64,000 nt of DNA from Hyphomonadaceae bacterium. Lineage in GTDB: Bacteria > Pseudomonadota > Alphaproteobacteria > Rhizobiales > Hyphomicrobiaceae. Location: the NCBI GenBank assembly GCA_019747815.1, contig JAIEQJ010000061.1, positions 1 through 64,000 of the forward strand, written 5' to 3'. The position numbers were made by a program, and so were the translations under genes. Shown here piece by piece: positions 45,258 to 54,139 of the stretch (its first letter is position 1; each line of letters begins with the position of its first letter). Under the pieces are notes generated by a model. The model saw only the letters and a list, made by a program, of their open reading frames with translations. It was not told the origin of the DNA and ran no database searches.

Positions 45258-46130
45258 TTACTCCGCGGCAGCCTCCGACGGCGACCGGCCGGCCGCCACT
45301 GCCTCCTGCTCCTGCGTCTTCAGCGCCTCCAGCGTCGGCATGGCCACTGCGTTGTATCCGCAGTCGACATAATGCACCTCGCCCGTCACTGCCCCGGACA
45401 ATGGTGAAAGCAGATAGAGGCCGGCGCCGCCCACCTCGTCCAGCGTCGGCGTGCGCTGCATGGGCGAATGCTCACCCTGGAAATTGAAGATGGTGCGCGC
45501 ATCCGAGATGCCGGCACCGGCCAATGTGCGCATGGGCCCCGCCGAGAGCGCATTGACGCGGATGCCTTGCGGACCAAAGTCTGCCGCCAGATACCGCACG
45601 CTCGCTTCCAGCGCGGCTTTGGCAACGCCCATCACGTTGTAGGACGGCACCACGCGCTGCGATCCGCCATAGGTCAGCGTCAGCATGGCGCCGCCGTCGG
45701 GCATCAATGCGGCCGCCCGCTTTGCCACCTCGGTGAAGGAGAAGCAGGAGATCACCATGGTGTTGGTGAAGTTCTCACGCGATGTGTCGGAATAGCGCCC
45801 CTGGAGCTCGCGGCGGTCGGAGAAGGCCAGCGCATGCACGACGAAATCCAGGCTGCCCCAGGTCTTCCCGATCTCCGCGAAGGTGTTGTCGACGCTCTTG
45901 AGATCGCTCACATCGCAACTGACGATGATCTCGGAGTTGACCGACTTCGCCAGCGGTATGGCGCGCCGGCCGAAGGCTTCGCCCTGATAGGTGAATGCCA
46001 GCTTGGCCCCTTGACCGGCCAATACCCGGGCGATGCCCCAGGCTATCGAGCGCTCATTGGCGACCCCCATGATGAGGCCGCGCTTGCCCGCCATCAGCGG
46101 GCCCGGCTGGGCGATATCTTGTTTCGTCAT
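45258..46130 (-). CDS. fabI: enoyl-ACP reductase (NADH)
   Basis: A 290-residue FabI that performs the last reduction of each fatty-acid elongation round. The NAD site is RGLIMGVANERSIAWGIAR; the catalytic Tyr-x6-Lys is YNVMGVAKAALEA (about residue 160), and SAGPMRTLAGAGI is the substrate-loop segment. The C-terminus carries an extra Ala/Glu-rich tail of about 20 residues (LKTQEQEAVAAGRSPSEAAA). It follows fabB by 139 bases and closes the fabA-fabB-fabI set. Confidence 0.94.
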   Translation of the reverse strand: MTKQDIAQPGPLMAGKRGLIMGVANERSIAWGIARVLAGQGAKLAFTYQGEAFGRRAIPLAKSVNSEIIVSCDVSDLKSVDNTFAEIGKTWGSLDFVVHALAFSDRRELQGRYSDTSRENFTNTMVISCFSFTEVAKRAAALMPDGGAMLTLTYGGSQRVVPSYNVMGVAKAALEASVRYLAADFGPQGIRVNALSAGPMRTLAGAGISDARTIFNFQGEHSPMQRTPTLDEVGGAGLYLLSPLSGAVTGEVHYVDCGYNAVAMPTLEALKTQEQEAVAAGRSPSEAAAE

Positions 46131-46269
46131 GGCTATCGTCCATTCATGAAGTTGCAGGCGCACCCGCGCTGAAGCCTGGCCTTCCCCCAACACCGAAGGC
46201 CTGGCGATTTATCTCCACTCCGTCCGATCGACAGCACGCTTTCGACGGATCGGCCTCGTTTCCCCGCTC

Positions 46270-47499
46270 TTATGCGTCGTGGCGCCGGAAGATCAGCGTC
46301 GCATTGGTGCCGCCAAAGCCGAAGCTGTTGGACATGACACAGTTAAGGGCGACGTCGTCCTGGCGCTTCAAGACGATCGGCACTCCGGCGAAGTCCGGGT
46401 CCAGCTCGTCGATATTGGCGCTCTCGCAAATGAACCCGTTGTTCATCATGAGCAGCGCGAAAATGGCCTCCTGCACGCCGACGGCGCCCAGCGAATGGCC
46501 GGTGAGTGATTTGGTCGACGAGATCGGCGGCAGATCGGAGCCGAAGACCTCGCGAATGGCATCGATCTCGATCTTGTCGCCAACCGGCGTCGCGGTGCCA
46601 TGCGGATTGATGTAGCCGACCTTGCCGACACCCTTGCCGTCGTTGCCCTGCAGGGCCATGCGCATGCAGCGCACGGCGCCCTCGCCGGAGGGCGCAACCA
46701 TGTCATAGCCGTCGGACGTGGCCCCGTAGCCCACCACCTCGCCGTAGATCCTGGCGCCGCGGGCCTTGGCGCGGCCCAACTCCTCCAGCACGACCACGCC
46801 GGCACCGCCGGCAATGACGAAGCCGTCGCGGTTCTTGTCATAGGCGCGGCTGGCTCTGGCCGGAGTCGCGTTGAACTTGGTCGACATGGCGCCCATGGAA
46901 TCGAACAGCACGGACAGCGTCCAGTCGAGCTCCTCGCAGCCGCCCGCAAAAACTACGTCCTGCTTGCCCCACTGAATGAGCTCTGCGCCATTGCCGATGC
47001 AGTGCGCGGAAGTCGCGCAGGCTGAAGAGATCGAATAGTTGGTGCCCTTGATCTGGAACGCGGTGGCGAGCGCGGCCGACGGCCCGGAGCACATGCCCTT
47101 CGGCACCTCGAACGGGCCGACCTTCTTGGGATCCTTCTCGCGCGTGATGTCGGCGGCGCGCACGATGGCTCGCGTCGATGGCCCCCCCGAACCCATGACG
47201 ATGCCGGTGCGCTCATTGACGACATCGCCAGGCTCCAGCCCCGCATCGCGGATGGCCTGGTCCATGGCGATGTAGTTCCAGCCGACACCCGCTTCCATGA
47301 AGCGCCTGGGCTTGCGCGGAACCATCGGCTCCCATTCCAAGTTCACGGCGCCATGCACCTGGCAGCGGAACCCGAGCTCAGCATACTTCTCCGCGCGCAC
47401 GATGCCGGACTTGCCCTCTCTCAGAGAGGCCAGAACTTGCTGGGTGTTGTTGCCGATCGAGGACACGATGCCCATGCCGGTCACGACCACGCGCCTCAT
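46270..47499 (-). CDS. fabB: beta-ketoacyl-ACP synthase I
   Basis: A 409-residue ketosynthase, FabB, which with FabA makes unsaturated fatty acids. The Cys-His-His triad is in [14 protein letters not shown] (Cys about 163), [12 protein letters not shown] (His about 298) and [14 protein letters not shown] (Lys/His about 328-333). Pairing with fabA marks it as FabB rather than FabF. The start [18 protein letters not shown] is the standard one. It lies 74 bases after fabA. Confidence 0.95.
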   Translation of the reverse strand: MRRVVVTGMGIVSSIGNNTQQVLASLREGKSGIVRAEKYAELGFRCQVHGAVNLEWEPMVPRKPRRFMEAGVGWNYIAMDQAIRDAGLEPGDVVNERTGIVMGSGGPSTRAIVRAADITREKDPKKVGPFEVPKGMCSGPSAALATAFQIKGTNYSISSACATSAHCIGNGAELIQWGKQDVVFAGGCEELDWTLSVLFDSMGAMSTKFNATPARASRAYDKNRDGFVIAGGAGVVVLEELGRAKARGARIYGEVVGYGATSDGYDMVAPSGEGAVRCMRMALQGNDGKGVGKVGYINPHGTATPVGDKIEIDAIREVFGSDLPPISSTKSLTGHSLGAVGVQEAIFALLMMNNGFICESANIDELDPDFAGVPIVLKRQDDVALNCVMSNSFGFGGTNATLIFRRHDA

Positions 47500-47573
47500 T
47501 GCAGAACCTCACTTCGCATCGTCGTGTCGCGGCCCTCGATGTCGAGAAATCTGTTCAGCGCCATTGTGCGGAC

Positions 47574-48110
47574 TCATTCCACAACCGGCTGAGCACCCGC
47601 TTCGAACAGCCCGACGCGCAAATCGGTCGCCTGATAGACCACCTGCCCATCGGCCTGCACGACGCCATCCGCAATGGCGAGCTTGAGCTTGCGCAGGATC
47701 ACACGCTTCACGTCGACCACATATTGCACGGTCTTGACGGTCGGCGTAATCATACCGGTTAATTTCAGTTCTCCCACCCCAAGCGCCCGTCCCTTGCCCG
47801 GAGCGCCGAGCCAGCCGAGGAAGAAGCCGGTCAACTGCCAGAGTGCGTCAAGCGGCAGGCAGCCGGGCATGACCGGATCGCCCTTGAAATGGCAGGCCCA
47901 CAACCAATCGAGGGCTGGATTGCCGGCAATGCTGAGCTCGGCCACGATCTGGCCTTTGCCGTACGCGCCTCCGGTGTCGGTGATGCTCGAAATACGGTCG
48001 AACATCAGCATCGGCGGCAGCGGCAACTGTGCATTGCCGACCCCGAACAGCTCACCTCGGCCGCAGGTTAACAGATCCTGGTATTCGTAGCTCGTCGGGC
48101 GCTCCGCCAT
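47574..48110 (-). CDS. fabA: 3-hydroxydecanoyl-ACP dehydratase/isomerase
   Basis: A 178-residue hot-dog-fold enzyme that dehydrates 3-hydroxydecanoyl-ACP and isomerises trans-2 to cis-3-decenoyl-ACP, starting unsaturated fatty acid synthesis. The active His is in [20 protein letters not shown] (about residue 71), with the Asp of LPLDALWQ completing the site. GAGAGGG precedes the ATG. It is the first gene of fabA-fabB-fabI and is divergent from irr, a gene order widely conserved in Hyphomicrobiales. Confidence 0.95.
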   Translation of the reverse strand: MAERPTSYEYQDLLTCGRGELFGVGNAQLPLPPMLMFDRISSITDTGGAYGKGQIVAELSIAGNPALDWLWACHFKGDPVMPGCLPLDALWQLTGFFLGWLGAPGKGRALGVGELKLTGMITPTVKTVQYVVDVKRVILRKLKLAIADGVVQADGQVVYQATDLRVGLFEAGAQPVVE

Positions 48111-48247
48111 TGCCCTCTCGGTCCCCACCCCCGCTGGCGCACAGCGCGCGCTTGGCCCCACGTGTTGCAGGGTTTCCTATCACACCCACAGGCCAGCCAA
48201 AAGCCTGAGTTCCGCCCGACGGCCTGCTGCGGGCCATCCGGCTGCCG

Positions 48248-48276
48248 TTGCGGGCACTACCGGACCCGCATATACT
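48248..48276 (+). promoter_or_regulatory. predicted promoter of irr
   Basis: TTGCGG (48248-48253), 17-base spacer, TATACT (48271-48276). Transcription would start about 100 bases before irr. The 275 bases between fabA and irr hold no gene; an AT-rich patch (48340-48370) lies directly before the irr start. Confidence 0.5.
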
Positions 48277-48385
48277 TAAATTGTTCGCCCGTTGGAAGGC
48301 TGTGAGACGAATTGCCGTGCAGTGGCGGCATCGGCCATGGGATAATCTTTCCGCGAATATTGGAAAATCTGCCGTGCACCCTTCG

Positions 48386-48787
48386 ATGGGAACAGACACC
48401 AGCAAACTGCTCCGGCGTGCCGGGCTGCGCCCGACGCGGCAGCGCGTCGCGCTGGCAACGCTTCTATTCGGGGCAGGCAACAGGCATGTGACGGCCGAAA
48501 TCCTGCATGAAGAGGCTGTGCGTGCGGGCGAGCGCGTGTCGCTGGCCACGGTCTACAACACCCTGCATCAGTTCAAGCGGGCTGGATTGCTGCGCGAGAT
48601 CGCCATCGGCGGCCAGCGCGCGTATTTCGACACCAACACGTCGAACCACAACCACTATTTCATCGAGGGCGACGGCAAGCTGATGGACATCCCCGGCGAC
48701 ACCATCCGCGTGGATGGGCTGCCGGAGCCGCCGGAAGACCTGAAGATCTCGCACATCGACGTGGTCGTGCGCCTGGTGCCGAAGTAG
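48386..48787 (+). CDS. irr: iron response regulator Irr (Fur family)
   Basis: A 133-residue Fur-family regulator of the Irr group: AGLRPTRQRVALATLLFGAG, then HVTAEILHEEAV, VSLATVYNTLHQFKRAGLL and AYFDTNTSNHNHYFIEGDG. Irr controls haem and iron genes under iron limitation in Hyphomicrobiales and is sensitive to haem. The His-rich NHNHYF segment, the second haem/metal site, is present. The N-terminal haem regulatory motif (GCPWHD) of Bradyrhizobium Irr is absent with this start, and the upstream in-frame codons do not encode it. A GTG at 48374 is an alternative. It ends 23 bases from a convergent SH3 gene. Confidence 0.92.
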   Translation: MGTDTSKLLRRAGLRPTRQRVALATLLFGAGNRHVTAEILHEEAVRAGERVSLATVYNTLHQFKRAGLLREIAIGGQRAYFDTNTSNHNHYFIEGDGKLMDIPGDTIRVDGLPEPPEDLKISHIDVVVRLVPK

Positions 48788-48809
48788 GGCCCGCCACCCG
48801 CGCGTCCCG

Positions 48810-49400
48810 CTATTCCTTGATTTCTTCGTTGGGGTAGGTTCCCCAGAGCTTATTCTGCTCAATGTACCCGCGGTAGTTGCCCACCGATATGCGGCACCAG
48901 CCGTTCCCGCAGGCAATGATGCCGGCCAGCACGCCGGCCTCGACCTGAGCAATGGCACGCGCGCCCTGCCGGTCATCATCGCGCAGCGTGGCGGAGGGAG
49001 CATTGGCCTGCCCTTCCTTGCGCTCCCATGGCAGGACGAGCACCGTCCGGCGGCCGCTGAGCAGGCTGCCATGCACCCAGCCCTCGGTGCCGCCGGCGTC
49101 CCGCACCCGTCGCCACTGCTCGCTCTCCTCGATGATCTGGACCGGCAACCCCGTACGCCTGAAAACCCAGGTGGCGGGGTGGTCGGCGCCGGGGCCCTGG
49201 CGCAGGAGCACGCGGTCGGCCTTGAGGCTCACGTAGCGGAGAACCTTCACGCCAGCGCCGCCGGCCCCGGTTGCGGATGCCTCCGGCTGGGCCTGGGCTG
49301 CAGCCCGTGGCATGCCTGAGACGGCGACAGCCGCACCGAGCACGCCTCCGACACAGAGGCCGCGGAGAAGGCGCCGGCGGCGTTCACTGGACTTGCACAT
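48810..49400 (-). CDS. exported bacterial SH3-domain protein
   Basis: A 196-residue protein with an N-terminal signal-like segment (residues 8-36, RRRRLLRGLCVGGVLGAAVA) and two bacterial SH3 modules of the SH3_4 type: YVSLKADRVLLRQGPGADHP...WVFRRTGLPVQIIEESEQWR and a second around EAGVLAGIIACGNGWCRISV. The hallmark GWVHGSLLSGRR ends the first module. Such proteins are thought to bind peptidoglycan or act in the envelope; no enzymatic domain is present. The ATG at 49400 starts the signal sequence. It is convergent with irr and divergent from the hydroxyacid dehydrogenase gene. Confidence 0.8.
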   Translation of the reverse strand: MCKSSERRRRLLRGLCVGGVLGAAVAVSGMPRAAAQAQPEASATGAGGAGVKVLRYVSLKADRVLLRQGPGADHPATWVFRRTGLPVQIIEESEQWRRVRDAGGTEGWVHGSLLSGRRTVLVLPWERKEGQANAPSATLRDDDRQGARAIAQVEAGVLAGIIACGNGWCRISVGNYRGYIEQNKLWGTYPNEEIKE

Positions 49401-49577
49401 ACTCTGGCCCAAAAGCACGGTTTCGCAGAGGGGATCAAGCCCCAAGCGATGGCCCTCTTGCCAAGGCTCGGGGCGGATCCATTAAGCTTCGTTTGTCATC
49501 GCCACGGTATCTGTTAGACAGGCCTCATCCCTGGGCACGCAGGCCGCCCGCTCAACCTCCGACGAGTTCGTGTTGCC

Positions 49578-50576
49578 ATGCCGACACCCTCCAAGAAACC
49601 CCTGGTAATCGTTACGCGCAAGCTGCCGGAAGCAGTGGAAACGCGCATGCGGGAGCTGTTCGACGCGCGACTGAACGTCGACGACAAGCCTCTGAGCCAA
49701 GCCGAGTTGGCAGAGGCGGTCAAAACTGCGCATGTGCTGGTGCCCACCGTCACCGACCGTATCGACCGCGCCCTCATCTCGCAGGCCGGCGCCCAGCTCA
49801 AGCTGATCTCCAATTTCGGCAACGGCGTGGACAACATCGATCTCGATACCGCGCGCGCACGGGGCATCATCGTCACCAATACGCCGGGCGTGCTGACCGA
49901 GGACACGGCCGACATGACCATGGCACTCATTCTGGCGGTGCCGCGCAGGCTGGCCGAAGGCACGGCCATGCTGAAGGATGGCCGCAGGACCTGGGCCGGC
50001 TGGTCGCCCACCTGGATGCTGGGCCATCGCATCTGGGGCAAGCGGCTCGGCATCATCGGCATGGGCCGCATCGGCCAAGCCGTAGCACGCCGGGCCAGGG
50101 CCTTCGGGTTGCAGATTCACTATCACAACCGGCGCCGGGTGGCCGACGAGGTCGAGCAGGATCTGGAGGCGACCTACTGGGACAGCCTGGACCAGATGCT
50201 CGCGCGCATGGACATCATCTCCGTGAACTGCCCGCATACGCCGGCCACCTATCACCTGCTGTCGGCGCGGCGCCTCAAGCTGCTCAAGCCCAGCGCCTAC
50301 ATCGTCAACACGGCGCGCGGCGAGGTGATCGACGAGAACGAGCTGGCGCGGCTGATCGAGGCGGGTCAGATCGCGGGCGCAGGCCTCGACGTGTTCGAGC
50401 ACGAGCCCGCCATCAATGCCAAGCTGCTGGCGAGCGACAGAGTGGTGGCCCTGCCGCACATGGGATCGGCCACCCTGGAAGGCCGCATCGACATGGGCGA
50501 GAAGGTCATCATCAACATCAAGACCTTCCTCGACGGGCACAATCCACCCGACCGCGTGCACGCGGCGATGTTCTGA
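49578..50576 (+). CDS. D-2-hydroxyacid dehydrogenase (glyoxylate/hydroxypyruvate reductase type)
   Basis: A 332-residue D-isomer-specific 2-hydroxyacid dehydrogenase. The NAD(P) motif is LGIIGMGRIGQAVARRARAF (about residues 156-175); catalytic Arg in NTARGEVIDE (about 246), Glu near DVFEHEP and His in LPHMGSAT are present. Likely reactions are reduction of glyoxylate or hydroxypyruvate (GyaR/GhrB-like). Length is standard. It is followed after 12 bases by an unrecognised gene, possibly co-transcribed. Confidence 0.88.
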   Translation: MPTPSKKPLVIVTRKLPEAVETRMRELFDARLNVDDKPLSQAELAEAVKTAHVLVPTVTDRIDRALISQAGAQLKLISNFGNGVDNIDLDTARARGIIVTNTPGVLTEDTADMTMALILAVPRRLAEGTAMLKDGRRTWAGWSPTWMLGHRIWGKRLGIIGMGRIGQAVARRARAFGLQIHYHNRRRVADEVEQDLEATYWDSLDQMLARMDIISVNCPHTPATYHLLSARRLKLLKPSAYIVNTARGEVIDENELARLIEAGQIAGAGLDVFEHEPAINAKLLASDRVVALPHMGSATLEGRIDMGEKVIINIKTFLDGHNPPDRVHAAMF

Positions 50577-50588
50577 GACGCTTCAGGC

Positions 50589-51668
50589 ATGACTGAAAGC
50601 GGCGGCATCTCCCGGATCGAGGCCGAGGCTGCCGCCCTGAAGGCTGCGGCGGATCTCTATCATGCCTACCTCACCGGCCTGATCCTCACGCTCGTCACCC
50701 GGCGCAGCGCCGATGATGCGGCGGAGTGGGTGTTCCGCGTCTTTCGCCACCAGCATCACGAGAAATTCCTGTCGAGCTTCGACAAGCTGGGCCTCAAGGG
50801 GTTGCCCGACGCGGTGGCGTGCGCGGCCTACCACTACCTCTCCAACAGCATCGGCGGGGTCTCTGTGGAGTTCATGCGCGAGAGCGATCGCAAGGCCTGG
50901 GTCAATTTCGTGCCGCCGCGCTGGATCTATCCCGGCGCCAGCATCTGCGGGGTGCCGAGCCAAGTGTCGCGGGCCTTCCTGCGCGGCTGGTACGCGCAGA
51001 ACGGCGCTTCTCTCGGCAATCCGCGGCTGGGCTTCGTCTGCACGGCGCAGACCACCGATGGGCAGCACGGCCTCTCCGGCTATTTTCTGGAGCATGATCG
51101 TGACCTTGAGCCACAGGAGCGGCTGCAGTTCCGCCCCGGCGAGCTGCCGCCCCCGTTCGATCCCGCCGCAGCACCCAGGCTGCCGGCTGCAGACTGGCCT
51201 CCGGAACGGCTGGCGAAGGCGGCGCGCAACTATGCCATGGACTACATCCGCTCCGGCCTGCCGCGGCTGGTCGAGATTTTCGGGCCGGCGGAGGCATCGC
51301 ATCTGGGCCGCGTGACAGGCCGGCTCATCGGCGCTCAACTTTACAGGCAGACGGCGGCACAGCTTGGTGCCGCAGCCGGCGGCGCGGAGGCTTTCGGCAC
51401 ATACATGATGCGGCTGGCAGCCGGCGAGGGCGATCGCGCTCAAACGGCCCGGCAGGGTGATGCCGTGCTCGTGCGACGCGAGAGCTGGCGCCTGATGCAG
51501 GGACTGGAGCCGCTGTCTCCCGCCGTCTTCGAGGCCTGGGGCGGGCTGCTGGAAGGGGCGCTCGCCGTGCACGACCGCTTCTGCGTGCTGGAGGTGCTGT
51601 CCCGTCGCGACTGGGGCGACGACGCGTTCGTGTGGCGCATCCGGCCGCGCGCCGGGCAGAGCGCGTGA
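50589..51668 (+). CDS. conserved protein of unknown function
   Basis: A 359-residue protein I do not recognise. It has no signal peptide and no convincing membrane segment. It is mainly helical: an N-terminal helical stretch (ALKAAADLYHAYLTGLILTL), a central part rich in aromatic residues (AWVNFVPPRWIYPGA, then FLRGWYAQNGASLGNPRLGF) and a second helical part with GRLIGAQLYRQTAAQLG and FGTYMMRLAAG. The Trp/Pro-rich PPRWIYPGASICG segment suggests a ligand-binding site. The gene follows the hydroxyacid dehydrogenase by 12 bases, so a related metabolic role is possible. It ends before a REP-like hairpin. Confidence 0.65.
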   Translation: MTESGGISRIEAEAAALKAAADLYHAYLTGLILTLVTRRSADDAAEWVFRVFRHQHHEKFLSSFDKLGLKGLPDAVACAAYHYLSNSIGGVSVEFMRESDRKAWVNFVPPRWIYPGASICGVPSQVSRAFLRGWYAQNGASLGNPRLGFVCTAQTTDGQHGLSGYFLEHDRDLEPQERLQFRPGELPPPFDPAAAPRLPAADWPPERLAKAARNYAMDYIRSGLPRLVEIFGPAEASHLGRVTGRLIGAQLYRQTAAQLGAAAGGAEAFGTYMMRLAAGEGDRAQTARQGDAVLVRRESWRLMQGLEPLSPAVFEAWGGLLEGALAVHDRFCVLEVLSRRDWGDDAFVWRIRPRAGQSA

Positions 51669-51710
51669 GGATGCTGAGCTGGAAGCCAGTCCCTTGTGGT
51701 CCTTGGGTCC

Positions 51711-51735
51711 CGAACATCTCGCTTCGCGAGATTCG
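51711..51735. repeat. REP-like hairpin between convergent genes
   Basis: Perfect stem ATCTCGC / GCGAGAT around TTC, flanked by CGAA and TTCG, followed by GATGACAGGG. It resembles the repeat at 4608-4637 in ending with GATGAC(A/G)GG, and sits between two convergent genes. Confidence 0.5.
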
Positions 51736-51751
51736 AGGATGACAGGGACGC

Positions 51752-52459
51752 TCAGGCCTGAAACTCCGCGCGTGCCGGCATGTCGTTGATGCTGTCGAGG
51801 ATCAGGTCGGCTTGGCCTTCAAGGTCGCGGCGGCCGCTGGTCCCCGACAACACCCCGATCGTGAGCGCAAACCCCGCCGCACGCCCCATGGCCAGGTCGT
51901 GCACGGCATCGCCGACCATGGCAGCTTGCCCGGGGACGATGCCGACGGCCTCGCAGAAGGCCAGCGCCATGCCCGGATCGGGCTTGGCGCCGTGGCCCGA
52001 GTCGCAGCCGGCCGCGAAATCGAAGAGACTGCGGATGCCGTGCGGCGCCAGCGACGCCTCGAGCCCACCTATGGAATCGTTGGTGGCAAGGCCGAGGCGA
52101 AATCCGCGGCGCCTCAATTCCGCGATCGTTGCGTGAACACCCGGGATCAGCACCGAGTACTGCGCGCCGCCCCTGCGAAATATGCCCTCGATGCCGGCCG
52201 CCAGCTCCGACGCGGCGGCAACGCCTGGATGCGCGGCGAAAGCCCGGGCAATGTCGGTGTAGTCGCCCGCCGCCAGCGGCGTGCCAGGTGTTACGCGGTC
52301 GGTCGCAGGATCATGGCCGCCGAGACGAAGGAGGCGATCGGCGAGGGCCTTGTCGCCGTGCGCCGCATAAAGCGCCGCTTCCCGGTTGATCGGCACCCAC
52401 GTGCGCCAGTAGTCGATGATCGTGCCGTCCTTGTCGAAGAGAATGCCCCGGATGGCCAT
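51752..52459 (-). CDS. HAD-family phosphatase (phosphoglycolate phosphatase-like)
   Basis: A 235-residue HAD hydrolase. Motif I is GILFDKDGTIIDY (nucleophile Asp about residue 9), motif II LGLATNDS, motif III Lys in HGAKPDPGMALAFCEA, motif IV MVGDAVHDLAMGRAAG. The helical cap between motif I and II fits the Gph/PgmB subfamily. In place of the usual DxDGTL the protein has DKDGT, still with both catalytic aspartates. GAGGGGGC precedes the ATG at 52459. It lies 22 bases after the MoeB-type gene and is probably co-transcribed with it. Confidence 0.85.
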   Translation of the reverse strand: MAIRGILFDKDGTIIDYWRTWVPINREAALYAAHGDKALADRLLRLGGHDPATDRVTPGTPLAAGDYTDIARAFAAHPGVAAASELAAGIEGIFRRGGAQYSVLIPGVHATIAELRRRGFRLGLATNDSIGGLEASLAPHGIRSLFDFAAGCDSGHGAKPDPGMALAFCEAVGIVPGQAAMVGDAVHDLAMGRAAGFALTIGVLSGTSGRRDLEGQADLILDSINDMPARAEFQA

Positions 52460-52481
52460 CGCCAGCCCCCTCTGCCGCCGG

Positions 52482-53315
52482 TCAGGCCACGCAGACCGCG
52501 TCACCCCTGGCCGCCCCGTGGATGGAGAGGTCGCGGACGGTCGGCGCCGAGCCGGACAGCGGATTGGCCGGGTCCCAGGCCACCTTGATCTCGCTGAACC
52601 GCGTCGCCAACGCATCGTAGATGAGGAGCCGCCCGGCCAGGCTGTCACCGATGCCGACGATCTCCTTGAGCACCTCGGTTGCCTGCAGCGTGCCGATGAC
52701 GCCGACGGCGGCACCGAGCACGCCGACCTCGGCGCAGTTGGCGACCGTGCCCGGCGGCGGCGCTTCCGGAAAGATGCAGCGATAGCTGGGGTAGGGCTTC
52801 CCGTCGGGACCCGTTGCATGCGGCTTCAGGGTGGTGAGATAGCCGTCGAAGGGACCGACTGCGGCGAACACCAGCGGCCTCTTGGCCAGATAGCAGGCGT
52901 CGCTGACGAGATAGCGGGTGGCGAAATTGTCGGATCCGTCGGCAACGATGTCGTAGCGCGAGACGATGTCGAGCGCGTTGGCGGCGTCGATGCGCTCGTC
53001 ATGGATTTGAACGCGAACATGCGGATTGAGCTTGCCGATGGTCTGCCGGGCGCTCTCGACCTTGGACGTGCCGATGTGATCGGTATCGTGCACGATCTGG
53101 CGCTGCAGGTTGTCGAGCGACACGCGATCGTCATCGATGATGCCGAGGGTGCCGACACCCGCGGCTGCCAGATACATGAGCACCGGCGACCCCAGCCCGC
53201 CGGCGCCGATCACGAGCACCCGGGCCGCCTTGATCCTCTGCTGGCCCTGGCCGCCCACGTCGCGCAGCACGAGATGGCGCTTGTAGCGCTCGATTTCTTC
53301 AGGCGTGAGAGCCAT
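52482..53315 (-). CDS. MoeB/ThiF/HesA-family E1-like adenylyltransferase
   Basis: A 277-residue E1-like enzyme that adenylates the C-terminal Gly-Gly of a small sulfur-carrier protein (MoaD or ThiS). The nucleotide site VLVIGAGGLGSPVLMYLAAAG, the NLQRQIVHDTDHIG segment and the C-terminal NCAEVGVLGAAVGVIG are diagnostic. The C-terminal rhodanese domain of some MoeB proteins is absent. Which carrier it serves (molybdopterin, thiamin or another) cannot be judged, since no moa or thi gene is near. In Hyphomicrobiales this gene often lies near dut-coaBC, as here. Confidence 0.88.
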   Translation of the reverse strand: MALTPEEIERYKRHLVLRDVGGQGQQRIKAARVLVIGAGGLGSPVLMYLAAAGVGTLGIIDDDRVSLDNLQRQIVHDTDHIGTSKVESARQTIGKLNPHVRVQIHDERIDAANALDIVSRYDIVADGSDNFATRYLVSDACYLAKRPLVFAAVGPFDGYLTTLKPHATGPDGKPYPSYRCIFPEAPPPGTVANCAEVGVLGAAVGVIGTLQATEVLKEIVGIGDSLAGRLLIYDALATRFSEIKVAWDPANPLSGSAPTVRDLSIHGAARGDAVCVA

Positions 53316-53436
53316 GGCGATGCGTCCGATGCATGGGTTGGGCCCAGTCTACCCCAAAATCCAGGAGCGGAGCGCCCGCGTTTTCACCTCCGCCGCAGGG
53401 ATTTTCCGCAGCCGGCGGCCCGCTCCCCGGCAAGCG

Positions 53437-53994
53437 CTACATCTTCGTATGAAGGCCGGCGGAGTGAAGAAGGCCGTTGGGAACGAGGCGGCAGTTCTCG
53501 GCGCCGTATTTCGATGCCCGGGCCCACTCGGCCGCTTCCTGGTTCACGCCCGACAAGGTCTGCTTGGCCGTGACATGGGTGGTCCACTCGCCACCCCGCC
53601 TGCAGAACTGAATGTAAAACCAGGAATCCCGCCTGGTGATGACGCCTTGCGCACAATCGTTCTTGTCGGTCGATTCCCGCCTGCACTCGTCGACCGCCAG
53701 ACGCTCGGCATCGGTGCAGCTCTCCATGCCGTAGGCCGCACCGAACGCACCGTCGGCCGTGTAGGCCACGGCGCCGCACCTGCCGCCGGAAGACGGCGCA
53801 ACGTCCGCGCGCGGGGGCGGCAAGGCCTGGCGCGGCGGTTCCTGCGGCCTCGGGGCCAGGTCTTGCGGGCGCGGTGGCGGGCCCTGCTGCACGGACGGCG
53901 GACCCTCCTGGCCGGGCGGGGGATTCTCCTGCCCGTTCACGGCCACGGGGATCAGAAAGACCAAGGCGCACCATGCTGCCACGCGCGTCGACAC
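53437..53994 (-). CDS. exported DUF4189-like protein
   Basis: A 185-residue secreted protein. GTG 53994 starts a signal peptide (STRVAAWCALVFLIPVAVN) and is preceded by AGGAGAG; longer frames upstream lack a signal. A Pro/Gln-rich linker (residues 25-68) leads to a domain with GAVAYTADGAFGAAYGMESC, then AVDECRRES and a few Trp/Cys residues, matching the DUF4189 pattern (tandem AxC and xxGxxWGxxxxxSxxxA elements). Its function is unknown. It is followed on the same strand, toward lower coordinates, by the MoeB-type gene. Confidence 0.7.
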   Translation of the reverse strand: MSTRVAAWCALVFLIPVAVNGQENPPPGQEGPPSVQQGPPPRPQDLAPRPQEPPRQALPPPRADVAPSSGGRCGAVAYTADGAFGAAYGMESCTDAERLAVDECRRESTDKNDCAQGVITRRDSWFYIQFCRRGGEWTTHVTAKQTLSGVNQEAAEWARASKYGAENCRLVPNGLLHSAGLHTKM

Positions 53995-54139
53995 GGCCGT
54001 TCTCTCCTGCTGCAAGACCTGCCCGTATCCTAGCCGCTCTTGCGCCCGGAGCACCAGGGCTGGAGCGCACATCGGCGTGTTCGGCGATCCGGGGCCTTGC
54101 CCGAGACGGAGGCTCTCGGGCAAGGCGCGAGGGAGCCGC

